NCBI RefSeq assembly: GCF_000467105.1
Contig: NZ_BATI01000002.1
Location: 56,788-120,787, forward strand
Direction: 5' to 3'
Origin: Aquipseudomonas alcaligenes NBRC 14159
GTDB taxonomy: Bacteria > Pseudomonadota > Gammaproteobacteria > Pseudomonadales > Pseudomonadaceae
Length of the DNA stretch: 64,000 nt
Shown: positions 7,562 through 17,113 of the stretch, in pieces
Numbering within the stretch: position 1 is the stretch's first letter
Layout: the number at the start of each line of letters is the position of its first letter
Made by a program: the position numbers and the translations under genes
Notes under the pieces: generated by a model
Told to the model about the DNA's origin: nothing
Database searches by the model: none
What the model saw: the letters and a program-made list of their open reading frames with translations, nothing else

Positions 7562-8707
7562 ATGAGCAGTGCCATTTCCTCGATCGCGCCCAATGTGGTC
7601 CACGAAGCGGTGGACGAGCGCCAGCACGTGCGCAGCAAGCTGCCGGCGCGCGTCGTCCTGAGCGGCGCCGACGACAGCTTCGCCTGCGAACTGCAGGACA
7701 TCTCCCTCGGCGGCCTCGGCCTGCGCTGCTCGCGCGAGCTGCCGCAGGGCGCGCTGTATGACGCCGCGATCCAGCTGGAGCTCAACCAGGTGGCGCTGAC
7801 CATCGACGCCCGGGTCAAGGTCATCGCCGAGCGCGGCGGCCTTATCGGCGTCGAGTTCGTCGAGCTGGAACCGCGCAAGCGCGACATCCTGCGTTACCTG
7901 CTGAGCGCCTACCTGTCCGGTGAGATCGCCGACGTCAACGGCCTGTTCAACGTCATGCAGCGGGAGAACTACATCAAGCAGCGCAAGCAGAGCCAGAGCG
8001 GTGCGCGCACCCGCCTGGAGCGGGCCCGCGCCCTGCTGGGCAGCGCCGGCTACCTGGCGGCGGGCCTGGCAGTGGCCGGGGTGCTGGCCTACAAGAGCTA
8101 CCTGCTGTTCTTCAGCGTGCCGGCCAGCCAGGCGCTGGTCAGCGCTGACGCGCACATCCTCAGCATGCCGGAGAACGGCTATGTGCGTTTCCTGCTGCCC
8201 GCCGGCGTGCAACGGGTCAAGGCCGGCGAGCCGATCGCCAGCGTGTCCACCCAGCTGGCCACCAGCTTCACCACCCCGGCCGACCTGGAGGCCCTGGCGC
8301 GCCTGTCGCAGAACGACCTGCAGAGCCTGCTCGGGCGCACGCTGATCGAAACCACCCTGGCCAGCCCCTGCGACTGCTACGTGTATTTCCCGAGCAAGCC
8401 CACCGACGGCTACGCCTACAAGTTCGCCGAACTGGCGCACCTGATCCCGGCCGACGACGACCTCTACGTCAAGGCCAGCTTCCCCTTCGACAAGCTCAAG
8501 GGCCTGCACGACATCAGCGCCATCGACCTGCAGGTGTTCGGCGAGCCGGAGCCGCGCAAGGGCAAGGTGATCCGCTCGGCGGTGGACGCCGAGAACCAGA
8601 CGCTGGTGCTGAGCATCAAGCCGGACCAGGCCCTGCCGCTGACGGCCTACCAGCAACCGGTGACGGTGGACCTGTTCAAGGGCCTGCCGCTGACCAGCAG
8701 CCTCTAG
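7562..8707 (+). CDS. alg44: Alginate co-polymerase with PilZ c-di-GMP receptor domain
   Basis: A 381-residue protein. The N-terminal PilZ domain carries RQHVRSK (about residue 20) and DISLGGLGL (about residue 49), the RxxxR and [D/N]xSxxG signatures that bind c-di-GMP. A single membrane helix (near residues 160-185, LAAGLAVAGVLAYKSYLLFF) leads to a periplasmic domain related to the membrane-fusion/HlyD-like fold. Alg44 binding of c-di-GMP is required for Alg8 activity in P. aeruginosa; since the ligand motifs are intact here, the same control is expected. It follows alg8 by 13 bp with a GAGGCGG ribosome site. Confidence 0.93.
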   Translation: MSSAISSIAPNVVHEAVDERQHVRSKLPARVVLSGADDSFACELQDISLGGLGLRCSRELPQGALYDAAIQLELNQVALTIDARVKVIAERGGLIGVEFVELEPRKRDILRYLLSAYLSGEIADVNGLFNVMQRENYIKQRKQSQSGARTRLERARALLGSAGYLAAGLAVAGVLAYKSYLLFFSVPASQALVSADAHILSMPENGYVRFLLPAGVQRVKAGEPIASVSTQLATSFTTPADLEALARLSQNDLQSLLGRTLIETTLASPCDCYVYFPSKPTDGYAYKFAELAHLIPADDDLYVKASFPFDKLKGLHDISAIDLQVFGEPEPRKGKVIRSAVDAENQTLVLSIKPDQALPLTAYQQPVTVDLFKGLPLTSSL

Positions 8708-8715
8708 GAGCCGCC

Positions 8716-10035
8716 ATGTCGTACCGCGCGACCGCCAGCCTGCTCGTCCTGCTGCTCTGCGCCGGCCTGACCCAGGCCGCCAGCCTGGCCCAGGTGCAGT
8801 ACCGCCTGCACCTGGACCCGAGTGCCGACGTCGAGGCCGACCTGCGCGCGCTGGTCGAGCGTGGCGACCAGCCGGCCATGCTGCTGCTCGCCGACCAGCT
8901 GGCCCGCACCGGCCAGCATCAGGACGAGGCCATCGCCCTGTACCAGCGCGCCTTCGCCGACGGTCATGGCGAGATCGCCGCGCTGGCGCCGCTGGCGGCC
9001 CAGGTCGAACGCCAGCCCGACGGCCGCGAAGCACATCGCGCCTTCTTCGCCCAGGCGCTGCAGCGCTACCCGCTGAGCCGCGACTTCGCCACCCTGACCA
9101 CCAGCCTGGATGTGTTCCTGGTCTACCCCGAACTGTTCCCGCGGGCCGAGCCACAGGCGCTGATCGAGCTGTACCGGCGCGCCTGCATCGACGCCTGCCA
9201 CCTGAACCTGTACCGCGCCCGCCTGGCCGAGCTGAACGGCCAGCAAGCGCTGGCCGAGAGCCTCTACCTGCAAGCCTTGCGCGAGGATGCGCGCGCCGTC
9301 GACCGGCTCTACCAGGCGCTCGGCGAACAGCAGGACACGCTGTTCCCGCAACGGGTGCAGCCACTGCTGGCCGAGGCCGACGCCTTGCCGCTGGGCACCG
9401 TGCAGGCCATCGGCAGCCTGCTCAGCAGCATCCCGCGCGAACACGATCCCGAGGTCATGGCCTGGCTGGACAACGCCATCGCCCGTCAGGCCGACTCGGC
9501 CAGGGTGGCCAAGGCCAGCTACATGATGTCGGCCCCCGAGAACTACGCGGCAGAAGACGTCTTCGCCCTGATCGACCGCATCGAGCAGACCCGTTCGCAG
9601 GAAGGCCGCGCCCTGCGCGCCTCGGCCTATCTGGTGCGCGGCTGGCGCACCCTGGACCCGTTCAAGGCCAAGGCGATCATCGACGGCCTGCTCGCCGAGG
9701 GCTACCAGAACGCCTACCTCAACCTCGGCGAGCTCTACAGCATGGGCGGCCTGGACCAGGTCGACCAGGCCCAGGCCATCGCCACCTACCGCCTGCTCGC
9801 CGCCCGCGGCGTGCCTTCGGCCTTCTACCGCATCGCCACCATCTACGGGGGGGGCAAAGGCATCTGCAACGACCCGATCAAGGCCTACGCCTACGCCAGC
9901 CTGGCCGTGGAGCGCGGCGAGCTGGGCGCGCGCAAATACCTGCGCGAACTCGACGGCAAGCTGCCCGCCGGCGACCGCGAACGCGCCCTGCAGGCCCGTG
10001 CCGGCATCCTCAAAGAGCTAGAGGCGACCCTATGA
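8716..10035 (+). CDS. algK: Alginate secretion scaffold, Sel1/TPR-like repeats
   Basis: A 439-residue, mostly helical repeat protein with Sel1-like units (clearest are near residues 55-85 and 315-400). AlgK localises and assembles the outer-membrane porin AlgE and contacts AlgX. The signal peptide ends LLLLCAGLTQA; the only early Cys is preceded by Leu-Leu-Leu, which is not a lipobox, so type I cleavage after TQA is predicted rather than lipidation. AlgK of P. aeruginosa is a lipoprotein, so this is a notable difference. A run of eight G residues (9847-9854) lies in the coding region near codon 380. The stop overlaps algE by four bases (ATGA). Confidence 0.88.
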   Translation: MSYRATASLLVLLLCAGLTQAASLAQVQYRLHLDPSADVEADLRALVERGDQPAMLLLADQLARTGQHQDEAIALYQRAFADGHGEIAALAPLAAQVERQPDGREAHRAFFAQALQRYPLSRDFATLTTSLDVFLVYPELFPRAEPQALIELYRRACIDACHLNLYRARLAELNGQQALAESLYLQALREDARAVDRLYQALGEQQDTLFPQRVQPLLAEADALPLGTVQAIGSLLSSIPREHDPEVMAWLDNAIARQADSARVAKASYMMSAPENYAAEDVFALIDRIEQTRSQEGRALRASAYLVRGWRTLDPFKAKAIIDGLLAEGYQNAYLNLGELYSMGGLDQVDQAQAIATYRLLAARGVPSAFYRIATIYGGGKGICNDPIKAYAYASLAVERGELGARKYLRELDGKLPAGDRERALQARAGILKELEATL

Positions 10036-11408
10036 AACGCTGCCTGCCCGCCCTGCTCTGCCTGCCCTGGCTGGCACTGGCCCAGGCCGAGGAATCGGCC
10101 CGGGAAATCGTCGCCGACGCAGATACCCCGGCGCAGGAGAAAGTCACCGACCTGGGCCGCTTCGAGTTCGCCCAGAAGGCCACCCTGCAGGGCGGCTACG
10201 GCCCCGAGGACGGCACCCTGGGCAATGACCGCAAGGGCTTCTACGGCCTGCGCTACGAGCCGACCCTGGCCTGGTATTCCGAGGAAGGCGCCTGGTCGCG
10301 CTGGCAGGGCTTCGGCCGCGCCTGGCTGAACTACAACTCCGGCCAGGCCAGCACCCCGCTGCAGGAAAACGAGGCCCAGCAGCTCGAATACTTCAGTGCC
10401 GAGCTGCGCGAGTTCTACCTGCGCCGCAACCTGCTCGGCGACGACCCGCGCTTCGCCCTCTCCGTGGGCCGCCAGCGCTTCGGCGACTACTTCGGCCTGT
10501 GGTGGGACGACAGCATCGAGGCCCTGCGCCTGGACTACGACGACAGCTTCGCCCGTGGCTTCGTCGCCATCGCCGAGCAGTTCCACAGCTACAACAGCGA
10601 CATCAGCAGCCTGGACGCCGACCAGCAGGACATCGCCTACCTGATGGGCGAGTACGCCCTGCGCTGGCAGGCGCAGCAGTGGGCCGGCCTGCGCCTGATG
10701 ATCGAGCGCGACCACAGCGGCCGCGACGAAACCGACGACCCGCTGGACTTCCGTGGCCAGCGCCTGGGCCTGTTCGCCAGCGGCGAGCAACTGGGCTGGG
10801 GGCTGCTCGACGACTATCGCCTGGAGCTGGCGATGCTCGACGGCGACAACCGCTACAACGATGGCCGCGACCAGGATGTGCGCGGCTGGGCCCTGCTCAG
10901 CGAACTGGGCAAGCGCTTCGACGACAGCCCCTGGCGGCCGCGCCTGTACCTGCACGGCGGCCTCACCGACGAGCCGGACGAGGACGGCGACGGCTTCCGC
11001 CTGAATGCCATCCAGTCCGACCGGGTGGCCGACCCCGAGACCTACAGCACCGGCTTGGTCAGCGCCTTCGTCGGCGTCGACCTGCGCAACCTGGCGTTCT
11101 ATGGCATCGGCCTGGACAGCCAGCCACGGCCGCGCCAGCAGCTCGACCTGCGCCTGACCGACCTGCGCCTGCGTGACGAAGACGGCGAGCTGCCGCTGCG
11201 CGCGAGCGCGGACGGCGAGCGCAGCGGCGGCCACCTGGGCCAGACGCTGGACCTCAACTACTTCTGGGAGATGTTTCCGCTGGCCTACGAAAGCCGCCAG
11301 GTGCAGGTCAACGCCCTGCTCTCCCTCAGCTATTTCCGGGCCGGCAGCGCAGTTCGCGGCCTGGACAACGACTACCAGGCCAGCTTCGGCCTGGTGCTGC
11401 GCTACTGA
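10032..11408 (+). CDS. algE: Outer-membrane alginate export porin
   Basis: A 458-residue beta-barrel protein with a Sec signal peptide (ending LALAQA). The mature protein shows alternating beta-strands rich in aromatic and charged residues (WARWQGFGRAWLNY-like strands and FGDYFGLWWDDS) and ends in Phe-Gly-Leu-Val-Leu-Arg-Tyr, a C-terminal aromatic BAM signature. Known AlgE is an 18-strand, Arg-rich anion-selective porin that lets polyanionic alginate out; this one is Arg-rich too. Its start is coupled to the algK stop. Immediately downstream lies algI rather than the usual algG. Confidence 0.92.
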   Translation: MKRCLPALLCLPWLALAQAEESAREIVADADTPAQEKVTDLGRFEFAQKATLQGGYGPEDGTLGNDRKGFYGLRYEPTLAWYSEEGAWSRWQGFGRAWLNYNSGQASTPLQENEAQQLEYFSAELREFYLRRNLLGDDPRFALSVGRQRFGDYFGLWWDDSIEALRLDYDDSFARGFVAIAEQFHSYNSDISSLDADQQDIAYLMGEYALRWQAQQWAGLRLMIERDHSGRDETDDPLDFRGQRLGLFASGEQLGWGLLDDYRLELAMLDGDNRYNDGRDQDVRGWALLSELGKRFDDSPWRPRLYLHGGLTDEPDEDGDGFRLNAIQSDRVADPETYSTGLVSAFVGVDLRNLAFYGIGLDSQPRPRQQLDLRLTDLRLRDEDGELPLRASADGERSGGHLGQTLDLNYFWEMFPLAYESRQVQVNALLSLSYFRAGSAVRGLDNDYQASFGLVLRY

Positions 11409-11423
11409 CCGCGAGGTGTCGCC

Positions 11424-12851
11424 ATGGTCTTCACATCCAACGTGTTCCTGTTCCTCTTCCTGCCGGTGTTCCTGCTGGTGTACTACGCGGTCAAGGACTC
11501 CTGGCGCTCCTACGTCATCGTGCTGGGCAGCTACCTGTTCTACGCCTGGTGGCGCCCGGACTTCCTCCTGCTGTTCGTCGCCATCTCCTACTGGAACTAC
11601 TGGTTCGGCCTGCTGATCAAGCGCCGCATCGACGCCGACGACAAGAAAAGCGCGTTCCGCCTGCTGTGCCTGGGCGTGGCCGGCGACCTGGCGGCGCTGG
11701 GTTACTTCAAGTACGCCAACTTCGGTGTCGAGGTCATCGCCGCCGCGCTGGCGCCGCTGGGCATCAACACCTTCACCCTGGAACACATCATCCTGCCGCT
11801 GGGCATCTCCTTCTACGTGTTCCAGGCGCTCAGCTACATCGTCGACATCTACCGCAAGGACGCCGAACCGACCCGCCGCTTCGTCGACTTCGCCGCCTTC
11901 ATCGCCCTGTTCCCGCAGCTGGTGGCCGGCCCCATCCTGCGTTACAGCCTGATCGACCAGCAGCTCAAGCAACGCACCCATTCCATGGAGCTGTTCAGCC
12001 TGGGCGCCTGCCGCTTCATGCTCGGCTTCATCAAGAAGGTGCTGATCGCCGACTCGCTGGCGCCCATGGGCACGGTGATTCTCGGCAGCTCGGAGCCGCA
12101 GATGGTGGATGCCTGGTTCGGCATGCTCATCTGCCTGCTGCAGCTGTACTTCGACTTCTCCGGCTACAGCGACATGGCCATCGGCCTGGGCATGATGATG
12201 GGCTTCCGCTTCGCCGAGAACTTCAACCAGCCGCTGCTGTGCCAGAGCCTGACCGAGTTCTGGCGACGCTGGCACCTGACCCTGGCCGACTTCCTGCGCG
12301 ACTACATCTACGTACCGCTGGTGCGCTCCAAACGAGTCAGCGCCGACGGCGCGCTGTTCTGCACCATGCTGCTGTCCGGCTTCTGGCACGGCGCCAGCTT
12401 CGCCTACATCTTCTTCGGCCTGTACTTCGCCGTGCTCATGGTGGCCGAGCGCCGGCTCGGCCTGGTGACCAAGATCGGCGGCCCCTACAAGTGGTGGCGC
12501 AACCTGCTGGCGCTGATCTTCGTGGTGGGCGTGATGCCCTTCTTCATCACCGGCGACATGCAGCACGCGCTGCGCATCATCCCCGCCATGCTCGGCTTCA
12601 ACGGCATCGGCTCGCTGGAGGTGTACCTGCTGGCGACCTCGCAGATGACCCTGGCCTTCACCCTGGTGGCGGTGGTCTGGCTGCTGCTGGCCGGGCGCCT
12701 GAACCTGCGCTTCTACGCCGGCGCCCAGCAGGGCTACTGGATGCAGCACGTCGGCGGGCTGAGCATGCTGGCGCTGTGGGCCGCCTTCGGCCTGTCGCTG
12801 AGCCGCCTGGCCGCCAACTCCTTTTCTCCCTTCCTCTACTTCCAGTTCTAG
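11424..12851 (+). CDS. algI: Membrane-bound O-acyltransferase for alginate acetylation
   Basis: A 475-residue MBOAT-family protein with about ten membrane helices. The signature FWRRWHLTLADFLRDYIY (near residue 280) and the catalytic-His motif SGFWHGASF (near residue 325) are both intact. AlgI takes an acetyl group from a cytosolic donor and hands it across the membrane to AlgJ/AlgX for O-acetylation of mannuronate. Homologues serve other exopolysaccharides and DltB-like systems, but here the alginate neighbours settle the identity. It follows algE by 15 bp. Confidence 0.93.
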   Translation: MVFTSNVFLFLFLPVFLLVYYAVKDSWRSYVIVLGSYLFYAWWRPDFLLLFVAISYWNYWFGLLIKRRIDADDKKSAFRLLCLGVAGDLAALGYFKYANFGVEVIAAALAPLGINTFTLEHIILPLGISFYVFQALSYIVDIYRKDAEPTRRFVDFAAFIALFPQLVAGPILRYSLIDQQLKQRTHSMELFSLGACRFMLGFIKKVLIADSLAPMGTVILGSSEPQMVDAWFGMLICLLQLYFDFSGYSDMAIGLGMMMGFRFAENFNQPLLCQSLTEFWRRWHLTLADFLRDYIYVPLVRSKRVSADGALFCTMLLSGFWHGASFAYIFFGLYFAVLMVAERRLGLVTKIGGPYKWWRNLLALIFVVGVMPFFITGDMQHALRIIPAMLGFNGIGSLEVYLLATSQMTLAFTLVAVVWLLLAGRLNLRFYAGAQQGYWMQHVGGLSMLALWAAFGLSLSRLAANSFSPFLYFQF

Positions 12852-12860
12852 GAGGCTGCC

Positions 12861-13973
12861 ATGTCATTCCCCGTCATGAGTTCGGCAAGCAGGGTCAACG
12901 GCGTCCTGTTCATCCTGTTGCTGGCCGCCATGCTGCTCTACTCCACCCCCCGGGTAGTCGCGTTCGCACGCACCCAGGAACCGTCCACCGCCGCCACGCA
13001 GTTCATGAGCGGCGAGCTGCTGCGCCAGTTCGAGGACTACTACGACAAGGGCCTGTTCCTGCGCCAGCCCTCGGTGGAGGCCTGGGCCAGCCTGCAGTAC
13101 CTGCTGTTCCGCGAGGGTTCCAGCGGCGTGGTGCTGGGCAAGGACGGCTGGCTGTTCAGCAACGAGGAATACCGCGTTCCCGGCGCCTACCAGCAGGCGC
13201 TGGAGGAGCACCTTGCGCGCATCGCCGAGGTGGAAAAGACCCTCAAGGCGCACAACAAACGCCTGATCCTGCTGCCGCTGCCGCTCAAGCTGGATGTCTA
13301 CGAGGAGTACGCCAGCCGTGCCCCGGACGCGCGCGCCAAGGCGCTCTACGACGACTTCCTCAGCGGCCTGCGCGCACAGCGCATCGAGGTGGCGCCGCTG
13401 CGCGAGGCCTTCCTCGCACAGAAGGAGCAGCAGCCGCTGTTCCTGCCCACCGATACCCACTGGACGCCCTACGGCGCCCGCCTGGCTGCCCAGGAGCTGG
13501 CCCGCCAGCACCCGGAGCTGGTCGGCAGTACGCCCTACACCTCGCGCCAGGTGGCGCAGAAGGAGCTGTCGGGCGATCTCAGCAACTACCTGCAGTTCAG
13601 CCGCGAGCTGGCGCCGGAGCGCTTCCAGCCGAGCCCGCTGCCGGTGTTCGAGACACTCAAGGCCGAGCAGCAGGCCAGCGATGCGGCGCTGTTCGGCGAG
13701 GCCGCCCAGCCGATCATGCTGGTCGGCTCCAGCTACACCAAGATCGACGACTGGAACTTCCCCGGCTTCCTCAAGGAGTCCCTGCGCACCGACCTGCAGA
13801 CCACGGCCGTGGAGGCCAAGGGGCCGTTCTACGCCATGGAGCAGTTCCTTGCCGGGCAGAAGCTGACCGACCCGGAGATCACCACGGTGATCTGGGAATT
13901 CCCGGTACGCACGCTGCTGGCGGAAAAACCCGTGACCTCCGGCTGGCAGGTCGCCGCCAACCAATTCTTCTGA
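12861..13973 (+). CDS. algJ: Alginate O-acetyltransferase, SGNH-like
   Basis: A 370-residue protein with an N-terminal signal anchor (hydrophobic residues about 15-35) and a periplasmic AlgX/AlgJ SGNH-like domain. The catalytic Asp-x-His appears as PTDTHWTPYG (near residue 195) and the Ser motif as LVGSSYTK (near residue 290). It is thought to relay the acetyl group from AlgI to AlgX. The ribosome site GGAGG lies before the ATG, and the algI gap is 9 bp. Confidence 0.92.
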   Translation: MSFPVMSSASRVNGVLFILLLAAMLLYSTPRVVAFARTQEPSTAATQFMSGELLRQFEDYYDKGLFLRQPSVEAWASLQYLLFREGSSGVVLGKDGWLFSNEEYRVPGAYQQALEEHLARIAEVEKTLKAHNKRLILLPLPLKLDVYEEYASRAPDARAKALYDDFLSGLRAQRIEVAPLREAFLAQKEQQPLFLPTDTHWTPYGARLAAQELARQHPELVGSTPYTSRQVAQKELSGDLSNYLQFSRELAPERFQPSPLPVFETLKAEQQASDAALFGEAAQPIMLVGSSYTKIDDWNFPGFLKESLRTDLQTTAVEAKGPFYAMEQFLAGQKLTDPEITTVIWEFPVRTLLAEKPVTSGWQVAANQFF

Positions 13974-13988
13974 CTGGAGACTGAACCC

Positions 13989-14627
13989 ATGAAAGCCCTT
14001 TCCCGCCTGCTGCTCGCCCTCGCCCTGCTCGCGCCAGCCCTGAGCCCGGCGCAGGATGGCAATGCCGCCCTGTACGACGCCGTGGCGCCGGCCGGCTCGG
14101 CCTACCTGCGAGTACTCAACCTGTCCGCCAGCGGCGCCGAGGTGATGCTCAGCGGCAAGAGCGCGGCGCAGAAGGTCAGCGCCGGCCAGCTCGGCAACTA
14201 CCTGTTCAGCGCGCCCGGCACGCACAAGGTCACGGTCGGCGGCGCCAGCCTGCAGGCCGACCTCAAGCCCAGCAGCGCCACCACCCTGGTGTACGACGGC
14301 AGCAACCTCCAGGCCATCGCCGACAACTATGTGGAGGACAGCAAGAAGGCGCAGATCGCCTTCTACAACCTCACCGACAAGCCGCTGTCGCTGAAGACCC
14401 TGGACGGCAAGCATGCAGTGGTCGAGGGCGTGGCCAGCCAGCAGGCCGGCACGCGCATGGTCAACGAGATCAAGATCGGCTTCGCCGCCTACGCCGGCGA
14501 GCAGAACCTGGCCAGGTTCGACGAGCTGTTCCTAAAGAAGGGCCGCTCCTACAGCTATGTGGTCATCCCCAGCGGCGCCGGGGTGCGCACCATCGCCGCG
14601 ATGAACGGCCTGGACAGCATCAAGTAG
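13989..14627 (+). CDS. algF: Alginate O-acetylation accessory protein
   Basis: A 212-residue periplasmic protein with a Sec signal peptide (about 22 residues, ending SPAQ). The mature part has two beta-rich domains starting with ALYDAVAPAGSAYLRVLNLS, recognisable as the AlgF family. AlgF is required for acetylation in P. aeruginosa and interacts with AlgJ/AlgX. It comes 15 bp after algJ and 8 bp before algX, so the acetylation genes I-J-F-X are contiguous here, an order not found in the canonical operon, where X precedes I. Confidence 0.9.
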   Translation: MKALSRLLLALALLAPALSPAQDGNAALYDAVAPAGSAYLRVLNLSASGAEVMLSGKSAAQKVSAGQLGNYLFSAPGTHKVTVGGASLQADLKPSSATTLVYDGSNLQAIADNYVEDSKKAQIAFYNLTDKPLSLKTLDGKHAVVEGVASQQAGTRMVNEIKIGFAAYAGEQNLARFDELFLKKGRSYSYVVIPSGAGVRTIAAMNGLDSIK

Positions 14628-14635
14628 CCGCCGCC

Positions 14636-16015
14636 ATGAGCCTGCCCCGTCTGCTCCTCGCCAGCCTGCTGCTCGCCGCGCCCGCCCTGCGCGCGGCCGA
14701 GCAGTGCGACCTCGACTGCCTGCTGTGCCCGGGCCTGGCCGACCCCGCGCACTACGGCGAAGGCATCATGAAGTCGATGAAGTACGTCGCCCCGGGCAAG
14801 GACACCTGGCTGTTCCGCTCCGAGGTGGACCTGAGCAACGACTTCGGCATTCCGCCCGCCATGCGCCCGCAGTTCAAGCGCCTGATGGACGCCTTCCACG
14901 CCCGCGGCACCCAGGTGGTGATCGCCGTGCAGCCGACCCGCGGCATCATGCACCGCGACAAGGTGCGCGCGGACAGCGCCTACGGCTTCGACTTCACCAC
15001 CGCGCGGCGCAACCTGGCCAGCTTCCTCGACCAGCTGCGCGCCGGTGGCGCGGTGGTGCCGGACATCCTGCCGCTGGTCGACAGCCCGCCCGAACAGGAC
15101 TACTTCTTCCGCCGCGACCACCACTGGACGCCGGCCGGCGCCATGCACACCGCACGCCTGGTGGCCGACAGCATCAGGCAGCAACCCTTCTACGCCGACC
15201 TGAGCAAGAAGCAGTACCGCACCGAGCCCGGCGTGATGGTCCCCAAGGACGGCACCATGAGCCGCGCGCTGAAGAAGATCTGCGGCAACAACTACGGCTT
15301 CCAGTACGCCCGCGGCTTCCAGACCGTGCCGGCGGGCGACGACCTTGGCGCGCTGTTCGACGAGCAGAGCAGCCAGGAGGTGGTGCTGGTCGGCACCAGC
15401 AACTCGGCCGCGCGCGACGACGACACCAAGAACTACAACTTCGACGGCTACCTCAAGGAATACCTCAGCGTCGATATCCTCAACGTCGCCCTGCCCGGCG
15501 CCGGCCAGGAGGGCGCGCTGCTCAACTACCTGCAATCGCCGGACTACACGCCGGACGCCCCACCGAAGCTGATCATCTGGGAGCTGCCGGCCAGCTTCCG
15601 CCTGGAAGACCCGCTGATGTACCGCCAGCTGCTGCCGGCCATTGCCGGCGGCTGCGCCAAGGGCCAGGTACTCGGCGAGCGCAAGAGCGAGCTGCCGGCG
15701 CTGCCGCGCGGCCAGCGCTTCGAGCTGCTGAGCAATGGCGGCGCGCAGCGCCTGGACCTGCGCGGCAAGCCGGGCTTTCTCGATATCCAGCTGGCGGACA
15801 AGAACCTCAAGGACTTCTACGTCATCGTCTATTACGACAACGGCCAGCGCGACAAGCAGTGGTACCGCCGCGAGGCCATAGTCGCTGGCGGCCAGTACTA
15901 CCTGGAGCTCAGCCAGGACGCCGCCTACCGCGACGCCAACCTGCTGTCGGTATTCATCGAGCCGACCGAGGACCTGGCCGCGCCCGTGGCGGTGGAGACC
16001 CGGCTATGCCTGTAA
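14636..16015 (+). CDS. algX: Alginate O-acetyltransferase/export protein with CBM
   Basis: A 459-residue periplasmic protein with a signal peptide ending ALRAA. The SGNH-like domain contains FRRDHHWTPAG (catalytic Asp and His near residues 160-162) and LVGTSNSA (catalytic Ser near residue 253); a C-terminal beta-sandwich carbohydrate-binding module follows (about residues 345-459). AlgX transfers acetyl groups to the alginate chain and belongs to the AlgK-AlgE export complex. N-terminal cysteines (CDLDCLLCPG) match the AlgX pattern. The stop lies inside the start of algL, a 10-bp overlap. Confidence 0.92.
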   Translation: MSLPRLLLASLLLAAPALRAAEQCDLDCLLCPGLADPAHYGEGIMKSMKYVAPGKDTWLFRSEVDLSNDFGIPPAMRPQFKRLMDAFHARGTQVVIAVQPTRGIMHRDKVRADSAYGFDFTTARRNLASFLDQLRAGGAVVPDILPLVDSPPEQDYFFRRDHHWTPAGAMHTARLVADSIRQQPFYADLSKKQYRTEPGVMVPKDGTMSRALKKICGNNYGFQYARGFQTVPAGDDLGALFDEQSSQEVVLVGTSNSAARDDDTKNYNFDGYLKEYLSVDILNVALPGAGQEGALLNYLQSPDYTPDAPPKLIIWELPASFRLEDPLMYRQLLPAIAGGCAKGQVLGERKSELPALPRGQRFELLSNGGAQRLDLRGKPGFLDIQLADKNLKDFYVIVYYDNGQRDKQWYRREAIVAGGQYYLELSQDAAYRDANLLSVFIEPTEDLAAPVAVETRLCL

Positions 16016-17109
16016 GAGCGCTGCTAGCCCTGCTGCTCTGCGCCGGCGCGGCGCAGGCGCAGCCGCAGTCGATCTGGCCACCTCGGCCGCTGCCGCTGGC
16101 GGCGCAGATCGGCGACTACCGCCAGCTGGAATGTCCGAAGGCCGTACCCGAGCCCTACACCGGGGCGTTGCAGATCGACAGCAAGTACGACCAGAGCGAC
16201 GCCAGCCGCTCGACCCTCAGCGGCAAGGTGTCGGCGCGCTCCAAGGAAACCCATGCGCGCCTGGCCGAGTACACCCAGCGCCTGGCGCAGTTCGCCGACT
16301 ACCTGGTGCAGGCGAAGAATCCGCGCCAGGCCGGCACCGCCCTGGCCTGCCTGGACCAGTGGCTGCAGGCCTGGGCCGAGGCGGGCGCGATCGAGAGCCG
16401 CGATGCCAGCAAGACCGGCCTGGCCGCGCGCAAGTGGGCGCTGGCGGCCATCGCCTCGACCCTGCTCAAGAGCCAGGCCCTGAGCGGTGGCCGGCCAGCG
16501 CTTTCCAGCGCACAGCGGGCCTGGCTGCAGCGCCTGGCCGAGCTGGTGATGGACGACTACCGGCCGCGCCAGGCGGCGGACTTCGCCTACTTCAACAACC
16601 ACGACTACTGGGCCGGCTGGGCCGTGGCCGCCAGCGGCATGCTGCTCGGCCGCGACGACTATGTGGCCTGGGGCGAGCGCAACTTCCGCCGCGGCCTGGC
16701 GCAGATCAGCGACTCGCCGCACGGCCCCTACGCCTACCTGCCCAACGAACTGGGCCGCGGCCAACTGGCGGCCAACTACACCCACTACGCCATGGTGCCG
16801 CTGCTGCTGCTGGCCGAATCCTCGCGCTACAACGGCCCCGGCCTCAGCGCCGAGGATGACCGGCGCCTGCAGCGCCTGGCCGACTTCGCCGCCCTCAGCC
16901 TGCTCGACCCGCAGCGCCTGGCCGAACTGCGCGGCCAGCCGCAGCACGAGGTGCCGCCGTACAAGCTGGTGTGGCTGCTGCCCTTCCTCGACCTGTACCC
17001 GCAGCACGCCCTGGCCCTGCGCCTGCAAGCCAGCGCCGGCGCGGCAGCCACCGCCTACGGCCAGCTCGGCGGACGCCTGGCGCCGCTCTATCCCCACGTT
17101 GCGAGGTAA
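16006..17109 (+). CDS. algL: Periplasmic alginate lyase
   Basis: A 367-residue polysaccharide lyase family 5 protein with a signal peptide ending AGAAQA. Active-site elements are visible: SKYDQSDASR with the conserved Lys, NNHDYWAGWA with the Asn-His pair, and RGQLAANYTHYAMVPL with the catalytic Tyr. The residue after the His is Asp instead of the Ser of P. aeruginosa AlgL, a variation I would not expect to abolish activity. AlgL clears misguided polymer from the periplasm. The ATG at 16006 sits within the end of algX. Confidence 0.9.
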   Translation: MPVRALLALLLCAGAAQAQPQSIWPPRPLPLAAQIGDYRQLECPKAVPEPYTGALQIDSKYDQSDASRSTLSGKVSARSKETHARLAEYTQRLAQFADYLVQAKNPRQAGTALACLDQWLQAWAEAGAIESRDASKTGLAARKWALAAIASTLLKSQALSGGRPALSSAQRAWLQRLAELVMDDYRPRQAADFAYFNNHDYWAGWAVAASGMLLGRDDYVAWGERNFRRGLAQISDSPHGPYAYLPNELGRGQLAANYTHYAMVPLLLLAESSRYNGPGLSAEDDRRLQRLADFAALSLLDPQRLAELRGQPQHEVPPYKLVWLLPFLDLYPQHALALRLQASAGAAATAYGQLGGRLAPLYPHVAR

Positions 17110-17113
17110 CCCT

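Noticed and set aside
9891..12749. A 952-codon minus-strand open frame opposite algK, algE and algI
   Set aside because: It lies antisense to three well-recognised genes, has Gln/Ala/Val-rich composition typical of GC-rich shadow frames and no domain.
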